A stretch of 25,765 nt of DNA from Bacillota bacterium (lineage in GTDB: Bacteria > Bacillota > Bacilli > Paenibacillales > NBRC-103111): contig JAEWGW010000035.1 in assembly GCA_023388055.1 (NCBI GenBank), positions 1-25,765 of the forward strand, read 5' to 3'. Every line of letters starts with the position of its first letter. Position 1 is the first letter of the stretch. The notes under the pieces were generated by a model. The model was given only the letters and a program-made list of their open reading frames with translations, was not told where the DNA came from and made no database searches. Below, one piece after another: positions 5,962 through 13,368 of the stretch. The translations under genes were made by a program, and so were the position numbers.

Positions 5962-7338
5962 CTATTCCTTGACGGACGCAGAAGCGCCTTGAACAGCCAG
6001 CTCTTCCCCCAGCCACGCACCCTGGGCCACAAGCTTGTGCTGAAGCTTACTCACATTCACCTGTCGAGAGGTGACGCCTCCGGCCTGTACCGCCAGAGCA
6101 GCGGCTGTTCCGGATGCCTCGCCCATAGCGAAGCAGTTGGGCATCACTCGCAGCGAGCCCTGAACCACCCGGTCCGAGGAGGCAGCCCGGCCCGGCACCC
6201 ACAGATTGTCCAGCCCCTTGGGCAGCAGACAGCGGTAAGGCACACCATGGGATTCGCCGGGATTCAGGCGGTGAATCTGAGTTTTCCCCTTGCTGTTGGC
6301 CATGTGGACATCAATAAAATACGAATTGCGGGCAATATCATCAGGAAAGCTCCGCAGCTCCATAAAGTCCTCGGTGACCAGCACATAATCCCCTTCAATC
6401 CGGCGGGTTTCCCGGATGCCCAGCTGCTCGCCGGTGGCTACCACATGGACTTGCTCGAAGCCCGGCACATACTTGCGCAGGAAGTTCACCTGCACCTGCA
6501 CCAGCTTGCGGCCCTCCATGGCCCCGCGGGTCAGATCCTCGGGTTTGGTGCCGTCGATTCCGAACACATGCCCGAAGTTCACGCTGACCAGATCATCCGC
6601 CAACCAGGCAAAACCGGATACCTTCTTCCGGCCCTCGGGAAGATCGCCGTTGTCCATGGCTTTCTGAACAGCCTGAGGAATTTGGCCGCCGTCCCCGCTT
6701 TCCTCCAAATATTGCATAAACCGCTTCTGATCCGCACGGGCCAGCACGTAGCACATAGTGCCGGGCTGGAGTTCGCCATCCTCCCCGCCCTTCTGGAAAG
6801 GTGCGCCTGCACGTGCTGCAAGGTCGCCGTCTCCGGTGGCATCGATGAAATATGTGCTTTTTACCACAGATAGCCCGGCTTTATTGGCCAAAATAACACC
6901 CTCCAGCCGGCTGCCATCCTCCGCCATCAGCACATCCGCCACGAAGGTGTGGAATAGCACCTGGACCCCTGCCTCCGTCACCGCAGCATCATAAACCAGC
7001 TTCAGCACCTCGGCATCAATGGGTACCCAATCCAGCTCTTCGCCATAACGCTCCCGGAACACCGCCGGGCTGGCCGCCTTCATGCTCTCCAGAAGCTCCA
7101 GTCCGATCCCCCGAATAACCGGTTTTTCCTTATCTGTGTATGGGCAAAATGCCGGAACCAGCGCCAGTGTTCCCATACCGCCGAGAAATCCGCGCTGCTC
7201 CAGCAGCAGCACCCTTGCACCGTTCCGCGCCGCTGCCAATGCCGCCGCCACTCCGGCAGGGCCGCCTCCTACTACCAACACATCCGTTTCTGCCGCAATC
7301 GGCAGCTCTTTTGCCGCCACCCGATATCCTTCGCTCAT
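5962..7338 (-). CDS. FAD-dependent oxidoreductase (FAD_oxidored type)
   Basis: A 458-residue flavoprotein. The N-terminus carries a dinucleotide fold (DVLVVGGGPAGVAAALAAARNG, residues ~19-40, then an acidic end LLLEQRGFLGG), and FIDATGDGDLA near residue 165 is typical of the family. The C-terminus has LWVPGRAASSDRVVQGSLRVMP and GEASGTAAAL, the second FAD-contact region. Members of this family often act on sugars or sugar acids, but no substrate can be read here. The ATG at 7338 follows GGAGG-rich sequence. The gene is divergent from a LacI-type regulator across about 125 bp holding a small inverted repeat, so it is probably that regulator's target. No transporter genes accompany it. Confidence 0.85.
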   Translation of the reverse strand: MSEGYRVAAKELPIAAETDVLVVGGGPAGVAAALAAARNGARVLLLEQRGFLGGMGTLALVPAFCPYTDKEKPVIRGIGLELLESMKAASPAVFRERYGEELDWVPIDAEVLKLVYDAAVTEAGVQVLFHTFVADVLMAEDGSRLEGVILANKAGLSVVKSTYFIDATGDGDLAARAGAPFQKGGEDGELQPGTMCYVLARADQKRFMQYLEESGDGGQIPQAVQKAMDNGDLPEGRKKVSGFAWLADDLVSVNFGHVFGIDGTKPEDLTRGAMEGRKLVQVQVNFLRKYVPGFEQVHVVATGEQLGIRETRRIEGDYVLVTEDFMELRSFPDDIARNSYFIDVHMANSKGKTQIHRLNPGESHGVPYRCLLPKGLDNLWVPGRAASSDRVVQGSLRVMPNCFAMGEASGTAAALAVQAGGVTSRQVNVSKLQHKLVAQGAWLGEELAVQGASASVKE

Positions 7339-7370
7339 ATCCTCCGAACCTCCTGTAGGAATGTTTTGAA

Positions 7371-7409
7371 GCGTATTGGGTACGCCTCTATTTACTTTCA
7401 GTGTATAAT
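7371..7409. promoter_or_regulatory. Divergent regulatory region with a small inverted repeat and a -10 box
   Basis: GCGTA-TTGGG-TACGC (7371-7385) is a perfect 5-5-5 inverted repeat between the divergent FAD oxidoreductase and LacI-type genes. TATAAT (7404-7409) is a good plus-strand -10 box for the regulator gene, but I see no matching -35 box. The palindrome is a candidate operator for the LacI-type protein. The assignment is inferred from position only. Confidence 0.45.
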
Positions 7410-7463
7410 AAAGATAAGCTTCCGTTTAGTTATCATTTTGTTTACATAAAGGAGAATTATGCC

Positions 7464-8513
7464 ATGTCCCGCAAAAAAATAACGATGGACGATCTGGCCC
7501 GCGAGCTAGGGGTGAGCCGCCTGACCGTCTCCAAAGCGCTGCGCGGCTTGCCGGGTATGTCTCTGGAAACCCGCCGGGAAATTCTCCGCCTGGCCGAGGA
7601 TAAGGGGTATTTGACCCGGGAGCAAAAGGAAAGCTCTCTGTTTGAGCATACCTCTCTTCAGGCGCTCCAGCCGAGGCGGTTCTATATGGTGCTCCAGGAG
7701 AGCGCCACCACTCCTTCGCATATCCATCTGGAGCTGCTGAAGGGGCTGAACCAGCGCTTTCACGGTTCCCATTCCTCCGTAGCGCCACTGTTCGCCCCTT
7801 CTGGTGCTTCCCATTCCGACGTGGCGTGGCGGGAATGGTCGGAGGGGTGTGGCCTGGCGTATGCGGATGGGATTTTCATTCCGCCCATGACTCCCCCGGA
7901 ACTGGAAAAACGCCTGTTGGACCTGCCACTGCCGCGGATTCTGCTGAACTTCCCGCCTACGGGAGCGACGGCGGACAGTGTGGTATGGGATGTGTATGAA
8001 TCCGTGCGGCAGGCGGTCCAGCTTCTGGCGGACCATGGCCACCGCCGGATTCTGTATATCGGCGACACTCATTCCTCCCGGGGCTACAGGCTCCGGTGGT
8101 CCGCCTTCGCCGAGGCTATGGCTGAGGTGGGGCTGGAGGCCGACCGATCCCGGCATCTGACCATATCCCTGGCGGAAGGGGCCGCTTGGCAGAAGGAGTT
8201 TCTGAGGTTAATGGCTGCTGAGAAGCCGACCGCTTTGCTCAATGCCGTAGAAGGGCATCTGCCGTGGATCTATTATTTATGCAGCCAGTCCGGCCTCTCT
8301 ATTCCGGCGGACTGCTCTCTGGTCAGTCTGGATGTGACGGCAGAGCCGCCTGCTCCCGGCCTCTGCTACTTCTACCTTCCGGTACGGGAAACCGGAGCCC
8401 GTGCCGCGGACCGGATGATCTGGCGAATCGCCAATCCGGGGGAGCCGCTGGAGCATCTGCGCCTGCAGGGACGGCTGGTTCCGGGGGACAGTCTGCGCAG
8501 CTATCCCGGTTGA
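7464..8513 (+). CDS. LacI-family transcriptional regulator
   Basis: A 349-residue regulator. The ATG at 7464 follows AAAGGAGAA with GGAG 9 nt upstream; the longer reading frame from 7401 overlaps the promoter. Residues ~4-50 are a LacI helix-turn-helix (KITMDDLARELGVSRLTVSKALRGLPGMS). The rest is a periplasmic-binding-protein-like effector domain, recognisable by LLDLPLPRILLNF, VQLLADHGHRRILYIGD and CSLVSLDV. The ligand is unknown and is probably a carbohydrate. It is divergent from the FAD oxidoreductase gene and likely controls it. A GC-rich tandem repeat begins 28 bp after its stop. Confidence 0.88.
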   Translation: MSRKKITMDDLARELGVSRLTVSKALRGLPGMSLETRREILRLAEDKGYLTREQKESSLFEHTSLQALQPRRFYMVLQESATTPSHIHLELLKGLNQRFHGSHSSVAPLFAPSGASHSDVAWREWSEGCGLAYADGIFIPPMTPPELEKRLLDLPLPRILLNFPPTGATADSVVWDVYESVRQAVQLLADHGHRRILYIGDTHSSRGYRLRWSAFAEAMAEVGLEADRSRHLTISLAEGAAWQKEFLRLMAAEKPTALLNAVEGHLPWIYYLCSQSGLSIPADCSLVSLDVTAEPPAPGLCYFYLPVRETGARAADRMIWRIANPGEPLEHLRLQGRLVPGDSLRSYPG

Positions 8514-8540
8514 GCGGCAGCTCGCCGTTCCATAGGTAAA

Positions 8541-8640
8541 CACAGGCAGACACATAGACAGGCACGCAGGCAAGCACGCATACCGACAGGCACGCAGGCA
8601 AGCACGCGCATTGAGAGGCACGCAGGCACGCACAGGCAAC
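8541..8640. repeat. Minisatellite, 28-bp period
   Basis: A 23-bp sequence beginning GACAGGCACGCAGGC occurs exactly at 8557-8579 and again at 8585-8607, with degenerate flanking copies at 8541-8556 and 8613-8640. The composition (GGCA and CACGC words) is unlike the neighbouring gene. It sits just after the LacI-type gene and before element C. No coding role is evident. Confidence 0.8.
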
Positions 8641-8663
8641 TGATCCGCCGCGCAGCGATTGAT

Positions 8664-8855
8664 GTAAGCGCCATAAAATGTATGCTATCCGGCTATTTGC
8701 CCCTCATTTTTTCGAATAGCGATCATAAAATGTATCTTATTCGCTCAATTTTGCCGATTTGGCGGAGCTTAAGCGGCATTAGCATACATTTGTTGATCGC
8801 TATTTGGCCATTTCCATTCATTTTTTGCCAATAGCATACATTTGATGTGCGCTAT
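8664..8855. repeat. Dispersed four-unit element C (192 bp, sister family)
   Basis: Four ~25-bp units lie at 8664-8688 and 8716-8740 (forward) and at 8779-8803 and 8831-8855 (inverted). They share an ATAAAATGTAT or CAAATGTATGC word with ATAGC and GCTAT ends. Pitch is 52 bp within both pairs and the centre is 38 bp. The forward, forward, inverted, inverted plan equals that of the 183-bp elements, but the core word and spacing differ. It lies in the region between converging LacI-type and SagB-type genes. Confidence 0.85.
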
Positions 8856-8968
8856 CATTTTCTCCACGCCCCCATCAGCGTTGGATAACCTCATGCGGAC
8901 CGAAGCCGCACACCGACAGATTTCGAGCGGGCGAAACACCGATGCTAATCTCCGGATGTTGATCCATC

Positions 8969-8994
8969 AAAAAAGGACAGCCCATCGGCTGTCC
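8969..8994 (-). terminator. Intrinsic terminator facing the minus strand
   Basis: GGACAGCC (8975-8982) and GGCTGTCC (8987-8994) form a perfect 8-bp stem with a 4-nt loop. On the minus strand it is followed by a run of six T (complement of 8969-8974). It is correctly placed to end transcripts of the gene remnant whose stop is at 9023, which suggests that remnant was once a functional gene. Confidence 0.85.
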
Positions 8995-9022
8995 TGTCAT
9001 ACTCACATCAGGAGCTGGAAAA

Positions 9023-9172
9023 TCACTCGCTTTTGAACAAACCATTATAAAATTCCTTAAAGCTGCCAGCCACTAACCTAATGTAGGAGGGACGCAGCTT
9101 GCGGTCCTTCTCCAGATGGTTCAGATCACAGTAATAAACCTGCCCCTGCTTCGCACTATTCCCCCGCTTTAT
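9023..9172 (-). pseudogene. 3' remnant of a gene, possibly SMI1/KNR4 (SUKH) family
   Basis: The last ~48 codons of a minus-strand frame end at a TGA (9023-9025) and are followed by a good terminator. The peptide includes QGQVYYCDLNHLEKD and VAGSFKEFYNGLF. The second resembles the C-terminal '(A)xSFxEFxxGL' motif of SMI1/KNR4 proteins, many of which are immunity proteins of polymorphic toxins. Upstream, the frame runs straight into the single repeat unit at 9173-9205 and has no ribosome binding site, so the 5' part is missing. The family call is weak; the truncation itself is well supported. Confidence 0.5.
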
Positions 9173-9205
9173 GCCAATAGCATACATTTGATGTGCGCTA
9201 TCATT
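9173..9205. repeat. Solitary type-C repeat unit, exact copy of 8827-8859
   Basis: These 33 bp are identical to 8827-8859, the fourth unit of element C plus flanks, in the same orientation. The two copies are 346 bp apart and bracket the terminator and gene remnant. The solitary copy lacks the other three units and ends 12 bp before the stop of the SagB-type gene. Confidence 0.9.
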
Positions 9206-9217
9206 CCCCTCCCCCAC

Positions 9218-9982
9218 CTACAGCTGAACTCCCACCGGCGCCGCATACACCACAAACTCTTCCTCGCCGTCCACCTGAAGCAGGCGGTCCGCCACCTCCT
9301 GCTCAAACGCAGCAATAGCACAGGTCCCGCAGCCGATGGCGTGAGCCGACAGGTAGAGATTCTGCATCACATGGCCCACATCCATGAGCATCACCCGGTG
9401 GGACGCGATGGAGTATCTCCATTCACTGCGGTACGCCACCGCCGTATAAAAAAAGGTGACCGCTCCTTTAGCCGCCCAGCCTTGCCCACACAGACTCACC
9501 GACACCTCATCCTCCAGATTGTCCACCGCTCCCACAAACTCCAAGGCATGCTCCATCGGCAGATAATAATAGATGCCCTTCTCCAAACCCTCCACCTGGA
9601 ATACAGCCAGATAGGTCTCAAAGGGATGCCGGGCTCCTGCCGATGGCACGGGGCGCAGGACTGCATAGCCGTTGCCGCGGGTGCCGGTAACCCCTTGGGT
9701 GGACCATAGCAGGAACGCCAGCTGTTCCAGGGTGATCTGCTCCTGCTTGTACACTCTGATGCTTTTGCGGGCATGAAGCAAGGCCAGATAGTCCGCTTCC
9801 TTCACCACTCCGGCAAATTCCTTGGTCAGCGGAATGACCGTTGCTCCTTTAGCGGGATGGGATAAGGGCGGTTGGGGCAGCTTTTTGCTTTGATCGGATT
9901 CATACTGATCCTTCCCGAAGATACTCTTCATAAACCTGCGGTTGTCCTGAATCTGACGTTGCACTTTATCCTCTGACAGCAT
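9218..9982 (-). CDS. SagB/ThcOx-type FMN oxidoreductase (nitroreductase fold)
   Basis: A 254-residue protein. The ATG at 9982 is chosen because a GGAGGGAAG site lies a few nt upstream; upstream in-frame starts lack one. Nitroreductase/SagB motifs are LLHARKSIRVY (flavin phosphate contact), TLEQLAFLLWSTQGVT, PVPSAGARHPFETYLAV, GIYYYLPMEH, SHRVMLMDVGHVMQNLYLSAHAIGCGTCAI and a final APVG. SagB proteins oxidise azolines in thiazole/oxazole-modified peptides, but many stand-alone homologues occur with no cyclodehydratase partner. None is visible here, so the substrate is unknown. It is transcribed toward the gene remnant and the type-C repeats, and is divergent from the DUF4395 gene. Confidence 0.85.
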   Translation of the reverse strand: MLSEDKVQRQIQDNRRFMKSIFGKDQYESDQSKKLPQPPLSHPAKGATVIPLTKEFAGVVKEADYLALLHARKSIRVYKQEQITLEQLAFLLWSTQGVTGTRGNGYAVLRPVPSAGARHPFETYLAVFQVEGLEKGIYYYLPMEHALEFVGAVDNLEDEVSVSLCGQGWAAKGAVTFFYTAVAYRSEWRYSIASHRVMLMDVGHVMQNLYLSAHAIGCGTCAIAAFEQEVADRLLQVDGEEEFVVYAAPVGVQL

Positions 9983-10046
9983 GTTTCTTCCCTCCATATG
10001 GTTCTGATTCGTTGTGAAATATATCCAATTGTACCCCAATCCCACA

Positions 10047-10076
10047 TTGACGGACAGTCCTATTCCTTGTTACAAT
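10047..10076 (+). promoter_or_regulatory. Sigma-A-type promoter of the DUF4395 gene
   Basis: TTGACG (10047-10052) and TACAAT (10071-10076) are separated by 18 bp and lie about 50 bp upstream of the start codon at 10128. Both hexamers match the housekeeping consensus at 5 of 6 positions. Confidence 0.7.
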
Positions 10077-10127
10077 AATCATAATTAATCCAATGAATTT
10101 AATGAGATTTAACGGAGGCGAATCCTC

Positions 10128-10544
10128 ATGAAGGAAATCCCCATCGAATATGTCAAAGCCAACCAAACTGGCATTGTTCTGTCGGTTATCGTCTTTCTCA
10201 TGTCGGGCCAGCCGTGGATCATTGCCGCATTATGGCTGATCCAGGTGATCGGACTTTCCACCGGCGGGCGCTGGAATCTGTTTGCCGCTTTGGGACGGCG
10301 ATTCCTCACTCCCAAGGGCAAGGAAACCCAAGCTGCCGAGCTGCTGCGGTTCAACAACTCCCTGGCGGTGGCGTTCCTCAGCCTTTCCCTGGTAAGTCTG
10401 CTGCTGGGGTGGACCACGGCAGGTTATGTATTCGCTGTGATGCTGCTGGGTGCGGCAGAGGCAGCCCTGTTGGGCTATTGTGTGGGGTGCACGCTCTATT
10501 TCTGGGTGAAGCAAATCAGAGCCGGACGCCTTACCGGGCGTTAG
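10128..10544 (+). CDS. DUF4395 family membrane protein
   Basis: A 138-residue integral membrane protein. The ATG at 10128 follows GGAGG (10114-10118). Hydrophobic segments fall at residues ~13-25, ~28-45, ~78-97 and ~100-128. The last contains GYCVGCTLYFW, a CxxC motif diagnostic of DUF4395. A basic amphipathic loop (GGRWNLFAALGRRFLTPKGKETQ) separates the two helix pairs. DUF4395 proteins have no established biochemical role; the paired cysteines near the membrane hint at thiol or sulfur chemistry, which is inference only. It has its own promoter and terminator, so it is monocistronic. Confidence 0.85.
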   Translation: MKEIPIEYVKANQTGIVLSVIVFLMSGQPWIIAALWLIQVIGLSTGGRWNLFAALGRRFLTPKGKETQAAELLRFNNSLAVAFLSLSLVSLLLGWTTAGYVFAVMLLGAAEAALLGYCVGCTLYFWVKQIRAGRLTGR

Positions 10545-10563
10545 ACCGGATCTCCATTTTAGA

Positions 10564-10604
10564 AGAGTCTGCTGTAACTGTGCAGGCTCTTTTTGCTTTT
10601 TGGG
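10564..10604 (+). terminator. Intrinsic terminator after the DUF4395 gene
   Basis: AGAGTCTGC (10564-10572) pairs with GCAGGCTCT (10582-10590), a 9-bp stem with one G-T pair and a 9-nt loop. It is followed by TTTTGCTTTTT. It lies 19 bp after the stop codon. Confidence 0.85.
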
Positions 10605-10746
10605 TAAGCATTCTCGACACATTCCCCGCTTAAGGCCCGCTTAACTCTTCTCCCCCAGCCCATCCCCGCATCCCCTTACCTTTTCCCGCTGAGTATGGCA
10701 CAATAGGAGAACGGATTACAGCTGGAAATTCTATGCGAAATGAGGA

Positions 10747-11403
10747 ATGACAGTGCTGCCACAGGAATGGGACTGGATCAAAAGCAGGGACCCGGTTTGG
10801 GAAACACCTGCACAGGAATGCTATTATTACGTTTCACGCTGGAAGGAGCTGGGTCTCCGCCGGTTTCTGGATCTGGGCTGCGGTCTGGGACGCCATGCGC
10901 TGCAGTTTGCCCAGGCGGGATATGCGGTTACGGCCTTTGACCTGTCCCAATCAGGGCTGGATGCCCTGGCCGCAACCGCAGCGGACCGGGAGCTGCCCGT
11001 GGAGCTGGTGAGAGGGGATGTACAGGAGCTGCCTTTTGCCGACAATACCTTCGACTGTCTTCTGTCCTACCATTGCATCTACCACACGGATCTGAAGGGA
11101 TTGAAGCAGGCCGTCCGGGAAATCGCCCGAGTTACCCGCCCCGGCGGGGAGGTGTTCCTGACCCTGAATTCTACGCTCAGCCCCAACTATACCAAGGCCG
11201 GACCGGAATACCGGCGGCTGGATGTCCGGACGCTTCAATATGTGAAGGACGGGGAGGTAGGGACGCCCCACTGCTACGTGAACGCCCATGAGGCGGCCGA
11301 GCTGTTCTCCGGCTTCGAGATGCTGCAATTCCGGCATGTGGAGGACCATTCCTTCCTGGGCAAAAAAGGCTGCCACTTCCATATCCACGCCCGGGTTTTG
11401 TAG
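10747..11403 (+). CDS. Class I SAM-dependent methyltransferase
   Basis: A 218-residue Rossmann-fold methyltransferase. Motif I is FLDLGCGLGRHALQFAQAGY (residues ~40-59), followed by VTAFDLSQ with an acidic end to strand 2. ELVRGDVQELPFADNTFDCLLS marks motifs II-III, and ARVTRPGGEVFLTLNS the post-motif region. The ATG at 10747 lies only a few nt after GAGG; an in-frame GTG at 10753 has better spacing (about 6 nt from GAGGA at 10742-10746), so the true start may be two codons later. The methyl acceptor cannot be read from sequence. It is followed by another methyltransferase gene after 115 bp. Confidence 0.85.
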   Translation: MTVLPQEWDWIKSRDPVWETPAQECYYYVSRWKELGLRRFLDLGCGLGRHALQFAQAGYAVTAFDLSQSGLDALAATAADRELPVELVRGDVQELPFADNTFDCLLSYHCIYHTDLKGLKQAVREIARVTRPGGEVFLTLNSTLSPNYTKAGPEYRRLDVRTLQYVKDGEVGTPHCYVNAHEAAELFSGFEMLQFRHVEDHSFLGKKGCHFHIHARVL

Positions 11404-11518
11404 AGGGTGTTAGCCAGTTGTTCAAGGCTGGTGCAGACAAGCACCACCCCTATGATTATTAAAGAGCGGTGCAGACAGACACTTGCCCTATACATGCAAA
11501 AGACGGGAGGGATTTCCC

Positions 11519-12274
11519 ATGGACAATACAGGTAAATTTACCGGCAAAGCCGAGGTTTACGCCAAGGCGAGGCCGGGTTATCCGCAAGCTATGCTGGACC
11601 GCATCGCACAAGCTGCGGGGATTGGAGCTGGGGCGGAGGTAGCCGATATCGGCGCGGGTACGGGGATTTTCTCCAAGGCGCTGCTGCTCAGCTGCGGCTG
11701 CCGGATTTACGGCGTGGAGCCTAACGCCGATATGCGGGGGGTGGCGGAGCGGAGCCTGGCTGCTGACACCCGTTTTACCCCGGTGGCGGGTACGGCGGAG
11801 GACACCACCCTCCCGGGAGGGAGCGTGGACGCTGTGACCGTAGCCCAGGCCTTCCACTGGTTTGATGCGGAGGCGTTCGGCCGGGAATGCCGGCGGATTC
11901 TCCGGCCTGGTGGCCAGGTGGTATTGGTATGGAATTCCCGGATCCACGACCGGGATTCCGTCCGGGAGAATGAAGCCATCATGCGGGAGTTTTGCCCCGC
12001 GTTCACCGGCTTCAGCGGCGGGATCGAGTACCTGGATGACAGGATCGCGAGTTTTTTCCACGGGGAATTTATGGTGGAAACCTTCCCTAATGATCTGGCC
12101 TTCGATAAAGCCGGCTTTATCGCGCGGAACCTGTCCGGCTCCTATTCCCTGCAGGCCGGTGATGCCCGGTATGCGGAGTATGTGGCAGCGCTGGAGGAGC
12201 TATTCGACCGCCACGCCAGAGACGGGGTTTACATGCAGCCTAATGAAACGGTGGCGTATTGGGGCCGGCCGTAG
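11519..12274 (+). CDS. Class I SAM-dependent methyltransferase (second)
   Basis: A 251-residue protein. The ATG at 11519 follows GGGAGGG (11505-11511) by 7 nt. The N-terminus FTGKAEVYAKARPGYP is typical of trans-aconitate/UbiE-like methyltransferases. Motif I is VADIGAGTGIFSKALL, then IYGVEPNADMR, FTPVAGTAEDTTLP and the characteristic VTVAQAFHWFD, followed by ILRPGGQVVLVWNSR. It is not a close copy of the upstream methyltransferase. Two similar ~24-bp sequences, each beginning GGTGCAGACA, lie between the two genes (11430-11453 and 11469-11492). Substrate unknown. It precedes the long repeat-filled intergenic region. Confidence 0.87.
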   Translation: MDNTGKFTGKAEVYAKARPGYPQAMLDRIAQAAGIGAGAEVADIGAGTGIFSKALLLSCGCRIYGVEPNADMRGVAERSLAADTRFTPVAGTAEDTTLPGGSVDAVTVAQAFHWFDAEAFGRECRRILRPGGQVVLVWNSRIHDRDSVRENEAIMREFCPAFTGFSGGIEYLDDRIASFFHGEFMVETFPNDLAFDKAGFIARNLSGSYSLQAGDARYAEYVAALEELFDRHARDGVYMQPNETVAYWGRP

Positions 12275-12365
12275 GCACAGACGTAGTAGCCAACCAAAGG
12301 GGGCTAGCTTGCAGGGGCAACTGTGGATGTGGCAAGGGGCTGGCCGTGAGAGTGCAACGCCATTA

Positions 12366-12494
12366 GCGACTGACCACTGGTGACCGACCCTTGGCGACTG
12401 ACCCTTGGCGACCGACCATTGCGACCGACCATTGCGACCGACCATTGCGACCGACTATTGGCGACCGACCATCGGAGACTGACCATCGGAGACA
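12366..12494. repeat. Tandem repeat, 13-15-bp units
   Basis: About nine copies of a GCGACCGACCATT-like unit (variants GGCGACTGACCCTT and GAGACTGACCATCG) run head to tail. The central copies (12420-12458) are exact 13-mers. The array ends within a few bases of the first unit of element D at 12498. Changing unit length breaks any reading frame, so it is not coding. Confidence 0.85.
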
Positions 12495-12497
12495 GGC

Positions 12498-12680
12498 TAA
12501 CGGAACTCAGCGGCTCTTACAGGCTAAAATTGATGTTTTCCCAGCGCTAACGGAACTCAGACGCTCTTAACCAGCTATAAAGCACCCAACACACAACAAA
12601 TCCACCGCTAACGGTTGCTAAGTTCCGTTAAACTTTTGAAACACGCAAAAACAACTTCTAAGCGTCTGATAGTTCCGTTA
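12498..12680. repeat. Dispersed four-unit element D (183 bp)
   Basis: Units lie at 12498-12521 and 12548-12571 (forward) and at 12607-12630 and 12657-12680 (inverted). In one orientation they begin TAACGGAACTCAG or a close variant and end near CTCTTA, CGTTA or CGCTTA. Pitch is exactly 50 bp on both sides and the centre is 35 bp. The core word is shared with element F (25398-25580). The element lies between converging genes. Confidence 0.92.
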
Positions 12681-12846
12681 CGCTCCCTAACCATCAGCCG
12701 CAGGAAATCCCCTTCTGCTCGAAACCAATAAACCGTCACGGCTGAACGCCTGGCGGTTGTTTTTGAAAGTTGCTTTATTGGATGTTGCCTGATTGTTGGT
12801 GCGACGAATCCGGACTCCATTGGCGCTGGACTACCGGCTACGCGGT

Positions 12847-13029
12847 TATCGGACTCAGGTGCCGTTATTTTAACCAAATAGGCCCTTCTGCCGATTTCGC
12901 GTACACACGGTACGTTATTGCCACCTAAAACCACTCCGAGTGGATGTTTTGGGGCAAATAACGGATCGTGTGTCCGTTTGAATTGAAAAAGACCCATTTT
13001 GTCCCAAATAGCGCCTCCTGTGTCCGTTA
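12847..13029. repeat. Dispersed four-unit element E (183 bp)
   Basis: Units lie at 12847-12870 and 12897-12920 (forward) and at 12956-12979 and 13006-13029 (inverted). Common words are CGGACACAGG-like on one side and CCGTTATTT or GCGCTATTT on the other, closest to element A. Pitch is 50 bp and centre 35 bp. It starts 166 bp after element D in the same intergenic region. The spacer between the two elements holds no gene that I can support. Confidence 0.9.
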
Positions 13030-13062
13030 GTGAGTGTCCAACGGGGCAGGGTGGGCTCGACT

Positions 13063-13328
13063 GGGTGAGTTGGCGTCCATCTGGTGTGTTAGTGCCGTCT
13101 GGTATGTTGGTGTCGTCTGGTGGACTGGTGCTCGATTGGTGGTTGGTGCTCAACTGGTGTGTTTGGTGCCTCGACTGGTGTGCTGGCATCTATCTGGTGA
13201 TTGGTACTCGACCGGTTTGTTGGTGCCATCCGTTCTGTTGGTGCTCGTCTGGCAAATTGATGCCCGAATGGCGAGTTGGTACCCGTCTGGGTAGTTGGCA
13301 TGCGCATGGGTAGTCAGCATCCACCTGG
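13063..13328. repeat. Degenerate minisatellite, 18-19-bp units
   Basis: About fourteen head-to-tail copies resemble GGTGTGTTGGTGCTCGTCT, with variable bases and occasional length changes. The array begins 33 bp after element E and ends about 40 bp before the stop of the GS-HQR gene at 13369. Strand asymmetry is strong: the plus strand is G/T-rich. Frames through it are open only by composition. Confidence 0.85.
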
Positions 13329-13368
13329 GCTGGATGTATCTGTCTGGGTAGATTGCGGCTCTCTTCTT

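Noticed and set aside
9218..9982. SagB-type gene as part of a thiazole/oxazole-modified peptide cluster.
   Set aside because: No cyclodehydratase, YcaO protein, precursor peptide or exporter is nearby.
10747..12274. The two adjacent methyltransferase genes as a tandem duplication.
   Set aside because: Their motifs, N-termini and lengths differ too much; they appear to belong to different subfamilies.
12498..13029. 24-bp repeats separated by 26-bp spacers suggested a small CRISPR array.
   Set aside because: Half of the units are inverted, each element has only four units, the units diverge, and no cas gene is present.
12608..13189. Minus-strand open frame of 193 codons in the repeat-rich gap.
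   Set aside because: It runs through elements D and E and the minisatellite, has no ribosome site and resembles no family; it is open because of repeat composition.
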